Source of the DNA: JBJXDT01 sp046153505
Lineage (GTDB): Bacteria > Pseudomonadota > Gammaproteobacteria > Burkholderiales > Methylophilaceae
Assembly (NCBI GenBank): GCA_046153505.1
Contig: JBJXDT010000119.1
Coordinates: 1-53,693, forward strand
Direction of reading: 5' to 3'
DNA: 53,693 nucleotides
Part shown: piece after piece, positions 17,824 to 25,671 of the stretch
How the letters are laid out: each line of letters starts with the position of its first letter
Position numbering within the stretch: position 1 is the stretch's first letter
Made by a program: the position numbers and the translations under genes
The notes under the pieces: model-generated
What the model was told of the DNA's origin: nothing
Database searches by the model: none
Seen by the model: only the letters and a program-made list of their open reading frames with translations

Positions 17824-19065
17824 TTAATGGCCTACAGAGGCTGCGCCTTTCTCGCCAGTAAGTTCATATTCTTCAAACCGCGATAAGCGAAACGAATGAA
17901 TTAAATCATGCGCCTTATCATTAGCAAGTGTATGTGCCATAGTCTTTCCGCTAATTGGCGTGGCTTTAAATCCCCATGTACCCCAACCCGCGTCTAGATA
18001 AAATCCCTTGATTGGTGTCATACCCATTAATGGTGCAAAATCTGGTGTGACATCTGCCATACCAGCCCATTGGCGCACCACTTTCACGTTAGATAAGAAT
18101 GGGAACATATCACTGATATGCGAAGTGAGTCCTTCGACAAAATCAAATGTAGATTTAGTATGATGTACTTCATATGGATCGAGCGAAGAACCCATCACAA
18201 GTTCACCACGCGAAGATTGACTAACATACACATGCAAACTACCTGAAACCAAAATAGTATCTAGCCAAGGTTTCATTGGTTCTGTGACACAAGCCTGTAA
18301 TGGCTGAATGATAATAGGCGTTTGCAAACCAACCATTTTAGTAATACGAGGCGTAAAGCCAGCCACCGCAGAAAGCACTTTGCCCGTTGCAATATAGCCT
18401 CGGTTAGTTTGTACACCATGAACTTGCCCGTTGCGCACATCAATACTTTCAACCTCGGTGTTTTGAAATATCTCAGTACCCATGCTATCGGCCCCACGGG
18501 CATAACCCCAAGCTACCGCATCATGCCGAGCAATGGAACCTGGCTCATGATATAGCGCACCCAAGATAGGTGATTTTCCACTACAACTAATATCCAACTG
18601 CGGACATGCAGCAGAAATTTCATCAGTGCCAACAACTCGACTTTTAACACCAACATGCTTATTCACTTCCGCACGCCAACGCATAGTGCGCATGGCAGAA
18701 TCTGTATGCGCAAGCGTAAAGTGTCCACGATTAGAATAAAATAAATTGATGTCAAGTTCGGTAGACAAGTCTTGAAACAACTTAACACTTGCATCATAAA
18801 AATTAACGCCATCTGGCGTTAAATAATTTGAGCGCACAATCGTTGTATTTCGACCTGTGTTGCCACCACCGATGTAACCTTTTTCTAATACCGCAACATT
18901 AGTAATACCATGATCTTTAGCCAAGTAATAGGCGGCTGCCAAGCCATGACCACCACCACCAATAATAATTGCATCATAGGACTTTTTAGGGGTCTGACAA
19001 TCTCTGAAAAAGCGCGGCTCTTTGTATTCCCCACCGAGCGCAAATTTTAATAATTGATATGCCAT
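17824..19065 (-). CDS. mgdA: N-methylglutamate dehydrogenase subunit A (sarcosine oxidase beta-like)
   Basis: 413-aa catalytic flavoprotein subunit that oxidises N-methylglutamate. The N-terminal Rossmann motif DAIIIGGGGHGLAAAYYLAK (residues 31-50) binds FAD, followed by GGGNTGRNTTIVRSNYL. The segment GSIARHDAVAWGYARGA contains His181, which matches the histidine that carries covalent FMN in sarcosine oxidase beta. The C-terminal GWGTWGFKATPISGKTMA segment is also typical. First gene of the NMG operon, with an AT-rich leader of about 75 nt and TGAGGC before the ATG. Confidence 0.93.
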   Translation of the reverse strand: MAYQLLKFALGGEYKEPRFFRDCQTPKKSYDAIIIGGGGHGLAAAYYLAKDHGITNVAVLEKGYIGGGNTGRNTTIVRSNYLTPDGVNFYDASVKLFQDLSTELDINLFYSNRGHFTLAHTDSAMRTMRWRAEVNKHVGVKSRVVGTDEISAACPQLDISCSGKSPILGALYHEPGSIARHDAVAWGYARGADSMGTEIFQNTEVESIDVRNGQVHGVQTNRGYIATGKVLSAVAGFTPRITKMVGLQTPIIIQPLQACVTEPMKPWLDTILVSGSLHVYVSQSSRGELVMGSSLDPYEVHHTKSTFDFVEGLTSHISDMFPFLSNVKVVRQWAGMADVTPDFAPLMGMTPIKGFYLDAGWGTWGFKATPISGKTMAHTLANDKAHDLIHSFRLSRFEEYELTGEKGAASVGH

Positions 19066-19147
19066 TCAAGCCTCATAAATTGACTAAGTCTTACAGATAA
19101 GAAAAGTTATAAAAATAAACTTTATTTACTGTGGTGAAACTTAATGT

Positions 19148-19176
19148 ATTACAACAAATGTAAAAAAATTTGTCAA
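19148..19176 (-). promoter_or_regulatory. sigma70 promoter of the NMG operon
   Basis: On the minus strand: TTGACA (19176-19171), a 17-nt spacer with a run of seven T, then TGTAAT (19153-19148). The predicted start is near 19141, 76 nt before the mgdA ATG. The spacer region contains an inverted repeat ACAAAT (19154-19159)/ATTTGT (19168-19173), well placed for a repressor. Confidence 0.75.
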
Positions 19177-19209
19177 TAGATTTGGAAACAATATTTATCT
19201 AGATGAAAC

Positions 19210-19278
19210 TTTTGATAGAGATTTGCCAAGTTATCAAGTAAAATAAATCTTGAAATATCATGTAAGGGTCTATCAAAA
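19210..19278. promoter_or_regulatory. 10-bp inverted repeat in the mgdA/regulator divergent promoter region
   Basis: TTTTGATAGA (19210-19219) and its exact reverse complement TCTATCAAAA (19269-19278) lie 49 nt apart; the second arm touches the start codon of the XRE-cupin regulator. Seen directly. A role as operator sites for that regulator, acting on itself and on the NMG promoter, is an inference from location. Confidence 0.45.
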
Positions 19279-19926
19279 ATGAGCGTCAACGATAGCAATA
19301 ATGGGATTGAAATTGCAGCTAGCGACACCCAAAGCAAAGCGCTTGACCGGTTTTTAGGCAATACAATACATCAACTTCGTATTCAGCATGGACTTACTCT
19401 AGCAGAACTGTCCGAACGCGCTAATATAAGTCGTGGCATGCTTAGTAAAATTGAAAATGGCATTTCCTCAACTAGCTTAGATACCCTAGAACAACTCGCA
19501 AATGCCCTTGGCGTTACGCTATCTCGTCTTTTTCAAGGCTACAACTTACCAAGTAGCTCTGTGCAATTTGTGAAAAGCGGTCAAGGTTTAGAGGTGGTAC
19601 GCCGCGGGACAAAGAGCGGACACACCTATCATCTGCTAGCATATGACCAAGGCCCACAAAAAGTATTTGAGCCATTTCTAATCTCTCTAGAAGATCCTGG
19701 AGAAGAGTTTTCAAGTTTTGAACACCCTGGGACAGAATTTATCTATATGCTTGAAGGCAAAATGGAATATCGTGTTGGTGATGAAATCTTTACACTTGAG
19801 CCAGGCGACTCTTTAACGTTCCGTGGAGAGATTCCGCACCGCCCAGAAAAACACAATGAAGTACCCATTCGCTTTCTTGCTACCATTCATTACGATTTGC
19901 CAACTAACCTCCTTGAGCAAGATTAA
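19279..19926 (+). CDS. XRE-family regulator with C-terminal cupin domain
   Basis: 215 aa. N-terminal helix-turn-helix (IHQLRIQHGLTLAELSERAN, then ISRGMLSKIENG; residues 32-85) and a C-terminal cupin_2 domain (EHPGTEFIYMLEGKMEYRVG near 151; LEPGDSLTFRGEIPHRPEK near 178). Such regulators usually sense a small ligand through the cupin and control a neighbouring catabolic operon. It is divergent from mgdA, so control of NMG genes is the natural inference. AAGGG lies about 10 nt before ATG 19279. Confidence 0.9.
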   Translation: MSVNDSNNGIEIAASDTQSKALDRFLGNTIHQLRIQHGLTLAELSERANISRGMLSKIENGISSTSLDTLEQLANALGVTLSRLFQGYNLPSSSVQFVKSGQGLEVVRRGTKSGHTYHLLAYDQGPQKVFEPFLISLEDPGEEFSSFEHPGTEFIYMLEGKMEYRVGDEIFTLEPGDSLTFRGEIPHRPEKHNEVPIRFLATIHYDLPTNLLEQD

Positions 19927-19931
19927 TCCAA

Positions 19932-20384
19932 ATGATGTATCAAATTGACGAAGCAACCCAAGGCGATATTTCAGCACTTGTTGGACTGTTATATGAATTA
20001 TTTAGTATTGAAAAAGACTTTGCCCCGGACACCAACAAACAGGAGCTCGGACTAGCACTAATAATCGCAAACCCTGAACGCGGCGTAATTAAAGTAGCAC
20101 GCGAATCTGATGGTAATGTAATTGCTATGGTGAGCGCTCAGTTGGTCATATCTACTGCGCAAGGTACAGCTTCTGCATGGCTTGAGGATATGGTAGTTAG
20201 CGGACCCTATCGCAATGCGGGAATTGGAAAAGTGCTATTACAAAGCGCGCTTGACTGGGCAAAAGCAAAAGGCGCTAGCCGTGCTCAATTACTCGTCGAT
20301 ATAGAAAATGAGCCTGCACTTGGTTACTATCAACATCTAGGATGGGAAACAACACAACTGCAAGCGCGACGAATTTTTCTATAA
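19932..20384 (+). CDS. GNAT-family N-acetyltransferase
   Basis: 150 aa, full-length GNAT fold. Motif A (acetyl-CoA pyrophosphate loop) is VVSGPYRNAGIGKVLLQSAL near residue 88, and motif B is LGYYQHLGWETTQLQARR near 130. It begins 5 nt after the XRE-cupin gene, probably in the same transcript. The acceptor substrate is unknown; a small amine or amino acid would suit the context but nothing in the sequence shows it. Confidence 0.87.
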   Translation: MMYQIDEATQGDISALVGLLYELFSIEKDFAPDTNKQELGLALIIANPERGVIKVARESDGNVIAMVSAQLVISTAQGTASAWLEDMVVSGPYRNAGIGKVLLQSALDWAKAKGASRAQLLVDIENEPALGYYQHLGWETTQLQARRIFL

Positions 20385-20402
20385 TTAAACAAAAATTAGT
20401 AC

Positions 20403-20951
20403 TTATAACTTTTTATCTAGCCCCATTTGAAAATACTTGTGGACAATTTTATCTTGATTTTCCAAAAGCCAATCTATACTTGGCTCGTTTTTCATTGCCT
20501 TATGAATAGCTTTTGATGTAGCTTCGCGATGAATATTAAATAAGACTTGGTGGTCTAAATCTTCCTGTTCAGCCACAAGTGGATTTAACCAGACAGATAC
20601 AATAATACCAATATCATTCACCTTGTCTTTAGGGATATCTCCACACCGAACGGCATCTAAAACCCCATTGGCTATAGCAGCTTGCACCGTACCCATTAAA
20701 ATATTTGTATATTTATTGTCTTTAACAGTTACCTTGCTCACCATAATGGTAGCTGGTCTCACCATCACATCAGTATTAAGTATTGCCAATACTCGTGAAT
20801 GACCCTTAACTTGATCTCCAAGTAGATTTGCAAATGCAACTCCCATCGGACCACTCATTTCACCAATAGCGACTTCGGGTTCTGCTGCTGTCCCAACTGG
20901 ACCACCCGCTACCAATGCCTCACCAACTCGCATGACTATATCTACGCTCAC
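20403..20951 (-). CDS. formaldehyde-activating enzyme homologue (Fae-like) without the catalytic histidine
   Basis: 182 aa with clear Fae architecture: RVGEALVAGG near residue 8, SGPMGVAFANLL near 32, RPATIMVSKVTVKD near 65, the AAIANGVLDAVRCGDIP segment and a C-terminal EATSKAIHKAMKNEP. Canonical Fae condenses formaldehyde with H4MPT using His17. Here the matching stretch (TAAEPEVAIGEM) has no histidine at all; the aligned residue is Glu. It therefore belongs with the divergent Fae paralogues and may bind C1 carriers or sense formaldehyde rather than catalyse. Confidence 0.85.
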   Translation of the reverse strand: MSVDIVMRVGEALVAGGPVGTAAEPEVAIGEMSGPMGVAFANLLGDQVKGHSRVLAILNTDVMVRPATIMVSKVTVKDNKYTNILMGTVQAAIANGVLDAVRCGDIPKDKVNDIGIIVSVWLNPLVAEQEDLDHQVLFNIHREATSKAIHKAMKNEPSIDWLLENQDKIVHKYFQMGLDKKL

Positions 20952-21103
20952 TTTATCTCCAAGTTGAATATTAAATTTACTTTAGTGCAATAATTGTAAC
21001 TTATGTTATACAAATTTTGCTTAATTTAAAATTATATTTACGCGTATCAGGTTGGTTGTTTCTATCGAGCTAGCATTTTTAGCCTAGCTGGTGGCAATTA
21101 TCT

Positions 21104-21646
21104 CTATTTCAAATAAGGTCGCATTTTACCTAAAATAGCCTCTGAATCAGGTAGCACGGTGCTTCCGTAAGCACTAATGTCTTTACCACCAGGCAAAATC
21201 ACGTATTTGTAGAAATTCCATTTGGGTGACGTGCCGGTTTTGTCAGCAAGCTCTTTGTAAAACGGATTTGCATCAGCGCCAGAAACAGAACTTTTTGACA
21301 TCATCGGAAACTCAACCTTGTAGGTCATTTTACAAAAATCACCGATTTGTTTATTGTTGCCTGGGTCTTGTCTAAAATCGTTTGAAGGAAAGCCAATCAC
21401 CAACAAACCTTGACTCTTGTATTTTTTGTATAACCCTTCAAGTGATTCAAATTGCGGCGTAAATCCACACTTACTGGCAGTATTCACAACCAAAATTGGT
21501 TTATCTTGATATTCACACAAATCAAAACTTTCCCCATGCAAGGTGGTAAATTGGTGATTATAAATACCGCTACACGCTGCGTTGGTCATGAAAGTCGCTC
21601 CAAGCAATAGTATTGAAAAAATGGATTTTGCTAAAAAATGGCGCAT
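21104..21646 (-). CDS. glutathione peroxidase-family protein, exported
   Basis: 180 aa. The N-terminal signal peptide (KSIFSILLLGATFMTNAA) predicts periplasmic location. Thioredoxin-fold peroxidase motifs follow: VVNTASKCGFTPQF with peroxidatic Cys60 (cysteine, not selenocysteine), LVIGFPSNDF near 80 with the usual Gln replaced in sequence context by the NNKQ segment, and KWNFYKYVI near 143 (catalytic Trp-Asn). It detoxifies peroxides, probably with thioredoxin-like donors. Stand-alone gene. Confidence 0.9.
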   Translation of the reverse strand: MRHFLAKSIFSILLLGATFMTNAACSGIYNHQFTTLHGESFDLCEYQDKPILVVNTASKCGFTPQFESLEGLYKKYKSQGLLVIGFPSNDFRQDPGNNKQIGDFCKMTYKVEFPMMSKSSVSGADANPFYKELADKTGTSPKWNFYKYVILPGGKDISAYGSTVLPDSEAILGKMRPYLK

Positions 21647-21706
21647 TGTTTTTTCCTAATAGAAAGTCGACAATGTAATGACCTTACTACATTTATTTCG
21701 TTCCAA

Positions 21707-23035
21707 CTAATCAAGCCACTGACGCAGAAAACCTAGCGTTGCAAAAACCAAAATTAACTTTATAACACTGACATTCAGCTTGAGTAATACAACAAAGCCA
21801 AGCGTAGCAGCGGCGATTCCCAACCAGTCGACAGCGCTGCCATTTGGCCAAAATACATGCCTTGCAAAAAACAAACCTAAGCTAGTAATGACACCTACCA
21901 CCGCCGCAGTAATTGCGTCTAATGGCGCATTAAGTTTAAGGTTGTTTTTAGTTGACTCAATAAATGGCCCACCAACAAAAATAAAGACAAACGAAGGTAA
22001 AAAAGTAAAAAATGTTACGACACATGCTGCCAAAATGCCGGCGAACAGAGGATCTGCATGTACATGTTGCGACCAGCCCCCAAGAAAACCTACAAAAGTC
22101 ACCACCATAATTAATGGCCCTGGTGTAGTTTCACCTAAAGCCAGCCCATCAATCATCTGTGTTGGGGTAAGCCACGCGTAATGTGTCACTGCCCCTTGAT
22201 AGACATAAGGTAAAACTGCATAAGCGCCACCGAATGTCATCAGTGATGCTTTGGTGAAAAACCAAGCCATTTTTACTAATGCCGAATCCCAACCATAAAG
22301 TGCAGCCAAAAGTACAACTGTAGTGAGCCAAATAATAATGCCAACTAAAGCTACATTTATTACACGCTTTATGTTAAAAATTGCATGCGCTGGTGTCGGA
22401 GTTTCGTCATCAATCACGGCTTTTCCATAATTCTTTTCCAGTTTTCCGTGCCCAGTACTTGCATTAAACCATCTTGGTACATAAATATTGCCTAGAATTC
22501 CTAGTAGCGCAGCAGACAAAATGACAAGTGGAAAAGGTAAGCTAAAGATTGCAATTGCTAAAAATGCACAAACCGAAATTGCCCACAATGCCTTATTTTT
22601 AAGTGTTCTAACACCAATGCGATATGCAGCGAAAAGTACAATTGCAACCACGGCAGGCTTGATGCCAGATAACAAACCCTCCACCACTGGAAGTTGACCA
22701 AAACGCAGATAGACGTAGCTTAATGTGATTAGAATAAAAAGCGATGGCAATATAAAAAGAATGCCCGCTAAAAGCCCACCGCGAGTTTTATGTAGCAGCC
22801 ATCCAATATAAATCGCAAGTTGTTGTGCCTCAGGCCCAGGTAACAACATGCAGTAATTTAGCGCGTGCAAAAAGCGCTTTTCTGATATCCAGCGCTTATT
22901 TTCTACAAGGTCTTGGTGCATTATCGCTATCTGCCCTGCTGGTCCGCCAAAGCTAATAAAACCTAACTTAAACCAATACCAAAAGGCTTCATTCAACGAT
23001 GGTAATGACTCCGATTCAGTTTCAATTGAACTCAT
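21707..23035 (-). CDS. chrA: chromate transporter family protein
   Basis: 442-aa CHR-superfamily protein with two homologous halves, each starting with the signature FGGPAG (GFISFGGPAGQIAIMHQDLV near residue 20) or FGGAYA (SLMTFGGAYAVLPYVYQGAV near 265). PGPEAQQLAIYIGWL and LALGETTPGPLIMVVTFVGF are the second conserved segments. About 10-12 transmembrane helices. Long ChrA proteins export chromate; sulfate specificity is possible. No chrB or other resistance gene is adjacent. Confidence 0.9.
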   Translation of the reverse strand: MSSIETESESLPSLNEAFWYWFKLGFISFGGPAGQIAIMHQDLVENKRWISEKRFLHALNYCMLLPGPEAQQLAIYIGWLLHKTRGGLLAGILFILPSLFILITLSYVYLRFGQLPVVEGLLSGIKPAVVAIVLFAAYRIGVRTLKNKALWAISVCAFLAIAIFSLPFPLVILSAALLGILGNIYVPRWFNASTGHGKLEKNYGKAVIDDETPTPAHAIFNIKRVINVALVGIIIWLTTVVLLAALYGWDSALVKMAWFFTKASLMTFGGAYAVLPYVYQGAVTHYAWLTPTQMIDGLALGETTPGPLIMVVTFVGFLGGWSQHVHADPLFAGILAACVVTFFTFLPSFVFIFVGGPFIESTKNNLKLNAPLDAITAAVVGVITSLGLFFARHVFWPNGSAVDWLGIAAATLGFVVLLKLNVSVIKLILVFATLGFLRQWLD

Positions 23036-23174
23036 AAAAAACTCAATAAATATGTAATAGTTAAATCATACAGTCAAATCTATTATTTTATTATAGCGGC
23101 TTGGCATGCAATATGCTTATTAGTAAATACCTAGCAAGCTGCTAGTTAAAAAGTAAAGAAAGGTTAGGTTTAAT

Positions 23175-23351
23175 ATGGCTACAAGTTCAATAATAAAAAG
23201 CGCAGAAAAAATTAAACTTTTAGATCAAATGCTAGAAGATATCGCTGGCGAAGAGTTTGATATTGATGGAGGCTATGGGACTGATTACGCGTCTGATTTG
23301 AAGCGCTATTCAGGTGATTCACAACTAGGCGAAATAGATAATTTTCACTAA
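23175..23351 (+). CDS. 58-aa acidic hypothetical protein
   Basis: ATG 23175, TAA 23349-23351. It starts MATSSIIKSAEKIKLLDQML and is acidic afterwards (LEDIAGEEFDID, GDSQLGEIDNFH). The upstream AAAGAAAGG is a passable ribosome-binding site. It sits alone, divergent from chrA and convergent with the lytic transglycosylase gene. No homologue recognised; a real gene is likely but not certain. Confidence 0.5.
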   Translation: MATSSIIKSAEKIKLLDQMLEDIAGEEFDIDGGYGTDYASDLKRYSGDSQLGEIDNFH

Positions 23352-23367
23352 ATTTCGTGCTGCTATT

Positions 23368-24015
23368 CTAGTAATAGCGTTTGTATAAGTCGAGCACTTT
23401 AGTCACATAAGCAGTAGTTTCGCGATATGGCGGCACTTTTCTGCCGTGCCCTATCACCGCGTTCTCTCCTGCATTGTAGGCTGCTACGGTAAGCGAGAGG
23501 TCGTTATTGAAAAGCGTTTTAAGGTAGGCCAAATAACGTGCCCCACCCTGAATATTCTGTGCAGGATCAAAGACGTTCGAAACACCATATTGGCGTGCTG
23601 TGCCCGGCATCAACTGCATCAAACCTTTTGCCCCTTTTGGTGAAACCGCCCGAGGATTGTAGTTAGATTCTGCAGTAATTACTGCGTGCAAAAGTTTATC
23701 TTCAACACCACTGGCCTCAGCAGCGCTTTTAATCACATCACGATACGGCGCATTATCCTGATTTATTCTCTTTGAGCTTGCTACTAAAGTTTTAGCGTTT
23801 GCTATACCTGCAATTGGTGCTACTGCCTCTAATGGTGCCGCCTCAAGCAAGGTGTATTGATCGCCCGTAGGGGTATCTGTAAGGTATATCGCGCCCGTTT
23901 CATCAGCATAGCCAAATGCATCTGCCATTGCCTGTGCTGAATAAGCGCAGGACAGCATCAGCGTTGAGACTAAAGCAGTTTTTAAAGGGGAACTTTTAAC
24001 ACCATTTGTCATCAT
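23368..24015 (-). CDS. lytic transglycosylase with SLT domain
   Basis: 215 aa. Signal peptide (LVSTLMLSCAYSAQA), then a short N-terminal region (FGYADETGAIYLTDTPTG) like the DUF4124-type pre-domain, and a C-terminal SLT domain: AVITAESNYNPRAVSPKGAK with catalytic Glu, GLMQLMPGTARQYGV, and AYNAGENAV. It cleaves peptidoglycan in the periplasm. Its position at the end of the export locus suggests it may open the wall for the secretion apparatus, but the terminator-like repeat at 24070-24085 separates them. Confidence 0.9.
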   Translation of the reverse strand: MMTNGVKSSPLKTALVSTLMLSCAYSAQAMADAFGYADETGAIYLTDTPTGDQYTLLEAAPLEAVAPIAGIANAKTLVASSKRINQDNAPYRDVIKSAAEASGVEDKLLHAVITAESNYNPRAVSPKGAKGLMQLMPGTARQYGVSNVFDPAQNIQGGARYLAYLKTLFNNDLSLTVAAYNAGENAVIGHGRKVPPYRETTAYVTKVLDLYKRYY

Positions 24016-24069
24016 GGCATTGAATCACATACATACAACTGTAAACAATAAGCAAATACCCTACTAAAA

Positions 24070-24085
24070 TAGCCCAAGTGGGCTA
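24070..24085 (-). terminator. hairpin after gspG; 16-bp inverted repeat copy 1
   Basis: TAGCCCAAGTGGGCTA, a 7-bp inverted repeat with a 2-nt centre. On the minus strand it is followed by TTTTAG, so it could terminate the multicopper oxidase operon. Almost the same 16-mer (15 of 16) occurs at 43557-43572 upstream of gspF. Confidence 0.5.
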
Positions 24086-24092
24086 ATCGACA

Positions 24093-24503
24093 TTAATTGC
24101 TATTGCTTATATCGGCATCTTCGCCTGTACCACCTGGCTTACCATCTTTGCCATACGAAATCAAATCGTATTCACTATGTTCACCGGGGATTTTATAAAC
24201 ATATGCTTGTCCCCAAGGGTCCAATGGAACCGATTTTTCAATGTAAGGGCCGCGCCATTTGGTTTCATTAGCTGGCGCAGTTTCTAGCGCCTGCAAACCA
24301 ACATCTTGTTGAGGGTAATGTCCTGTGTCTAAACGATAAATATCCAACGCTTTACCCAAACCAGCAATTTGCTGTTTGGCTGCTTTAACTTCAGATTTAC
24401 CTAATTGAGCAAAATATTTCGGTCCAACATAACCCACCAACAAGCCAATAATCACCATTACCACCAACAACTCAAGCAAAGTAAAGCCAGCATTACGCCG
24501 CAT
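24093..24503 (-). CDS. gspG: type II secretion major pseudopilin GspG
   Basis: 136 aa with prepilin leader MRRNAG and cleavage before FTLLELLVVMVIIGLLVG. The C-terminal YGKDGKPGGTGEDADI is the calcium-binding GspG signature, and GLGKALDIYRLDTGHYP is typical. The start is ATG 24503, fixed by AGGAG at 24511-24515; the frame extends 8 codons to a TTG at 24527, but that contains the ribosome-binding site. It lies at the end of the multicopper oxidase operon, far from the other secretion genes. Confidence 0.92.
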   Translation of the reverse strand: MRRNAGFTLLELLVVMVIIGLLVGYVGPKYFAQLGKSEVKAAKQQIAGLGKALDIYRLDTGHYPQQDVGLQALETAPANETKWRGPYIEKSVPLDPWGQAYVYKIPGEHSEYDLISYGKDGKPGGTGEDADISNSN

Positions 24504-24535
24504 TCTTAATCTCCTAAAATAATTCAATTTGACAT

Positions 24536-25078
24536 TTACACAATGCTGCCATAAACGGCTGGTAAAAATCTATCGCAAGACGCTCTAATTCGGTCTGCCA
24601 TCATCTGTAAAATAATGAGCAAAAACTTGTTACCCAATCTTGGTGAGTAAACCATAATCTCATTTAGCGAAGCACGCGTTAAAACTGCGAAATTAGTGGG
24701 CATGGTTGTTACACAACTTGCAAATCTTTGATGACCATCAAGTAAAGACATTTCACCTAATATAGAACCAATACCGATTTCTGCAATGTTGTGACGGCCT
24801 AATTCTTTAATTTTTTTCTGCACAACTGCACCACCGCTTAACAGCAAAAGCAAGTAATCACCGCTATCGCCTTCATTAAGTAGCACGTAATCTTTAGGGG
24901 CTGAGTAGCAAACCATATAGTGTGCCAATGATGAAATTTCTTCCCCAGTAAAGTCATCGAATAATGCAATATGTTCTATTACACTTGTGACATCTTGCAC
25001 ATAATTGTCGGCGCTACCTAAATTATTCAGATCAGAAAATATTTTTTTTGCGCTAGTAGCCATAGCAGCTTTATACAT
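24536..25078 (-). CDS. stand-alone cyclic-nucleotide-binding domain protein
   Basis: 180 aa made almost entirely of one cNMP-binding domain: VLLNEGDSGDYLLLLLSGG near residue 60, then IGIGSILGEMSLLDGHQRFA near 97 (the phosphate-binding cassette region, where FGExAL/RxAS is partly kept as GEMSLL and RFAS). There is no DNA-binding helix-turn-helix, so it is not a CRP-type regulator. It is 14 nt after the SCO gene and 32 nt before gspG. A role in coupling export or assembly to a nucleotide signal is inferred. Confidence 0.82.
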   Translation of the reverse strand: MYKAAMATSAKKIFSDLNNLGSADNYVQDVTSVIEHIALFDDFTGEEISSLAHYMVCYSAPKDYVLLNEGDSGDYLLLLLSGGAVVQKKIKELGRHNIAEIGIGSILGEMSLLDGHQRFASCVTTMPTNFAVLTRASLNEIMVYSPRLGNKFLLIILQMMADRIRASCDRFLPAVYGSIV

Positions 25079-25092
25079 GAGAGTGATTATCT

Positions 25093-25650
25093 TTACAAGT
25101 CATGCACTGCACGCAAAATATCATCTGCAGTCACAAAACCATCCAACCTAATCCATTTATCGCCTTGACTAGCTTTTAGTAAAGTCACAGGCACATGGTT
25201 CATTTTATCACCACGATAAACACCCATGGCTTTTTGAATTTTAATACTGTCGTCTTCAGTGCCCGTGTAGTAATGCCAAGAATTGCCAGCGTGAAACTTT
25301 TCCGCATAACTTGTTAGCTGCTTCGGAGTATCGTGTTCAGGGTCAAGTGATATAGAAACTAAATGCACCTTCTCAATCTCCACACCCAGCTTGCCTTGCA
25401 GCTTAGCAATGGTTTGACTAATCATCGGGCATATTGCTGAGCAAGAGGTATATACAAAACTCACCACCACCACACGACCATCATTCATCTCGTCTGCGAA
25501 TAGAATTTTTTTTCCATCTTGGCGGACCATTTGTAAATTTGGAAGCTTAATGCTTACTTCTGATTGTTTGACTTCAGTTGCTTCTCTTGCATTCACAATT
25601 GCAGCATTTGACAATGCCAAAAAGATTGCAGTAATCAATAATTTTTTCAT
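25093..25650 (-). CDS. SCO1/SenC-family copper chaperone
   Basis: 185 aa. Signal peptide (KKLLITAIFLALSNAAIVNA), thioredoxin-like fold with the copper motif SCSAICP (Cys-x3-Cys) near residue 73 and the distal histidine in KMNHVPVTLL near 150; DPEHDTPKQL is also family typical. SCO proteins deliver or reduce copper for cuproenzymes. In this operon the obvious client is the multicopper oxidase rather than cytochrome oxidase. Confidence 0.92.
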   Translation of the reverse strand: MKKLLITAIFLALSNAAIVNAREATEVKQSEVSIKLPNLQMVRQDGKKILFADEMNDGRVVVVSFVYTSCSAICPMISQTIAKLQGKLGVEIEKVHLVSISLDPEHDTPKQLTSYAEKFHAGNSWHYYTGTEDDSIKIQKAMGVYRGDKMNHVPVTLLKASQGDKWIRLDGFVTADDILRAVHDL

Positions 25651-25671
25651 TTCAATATCCTACGCAAATGC

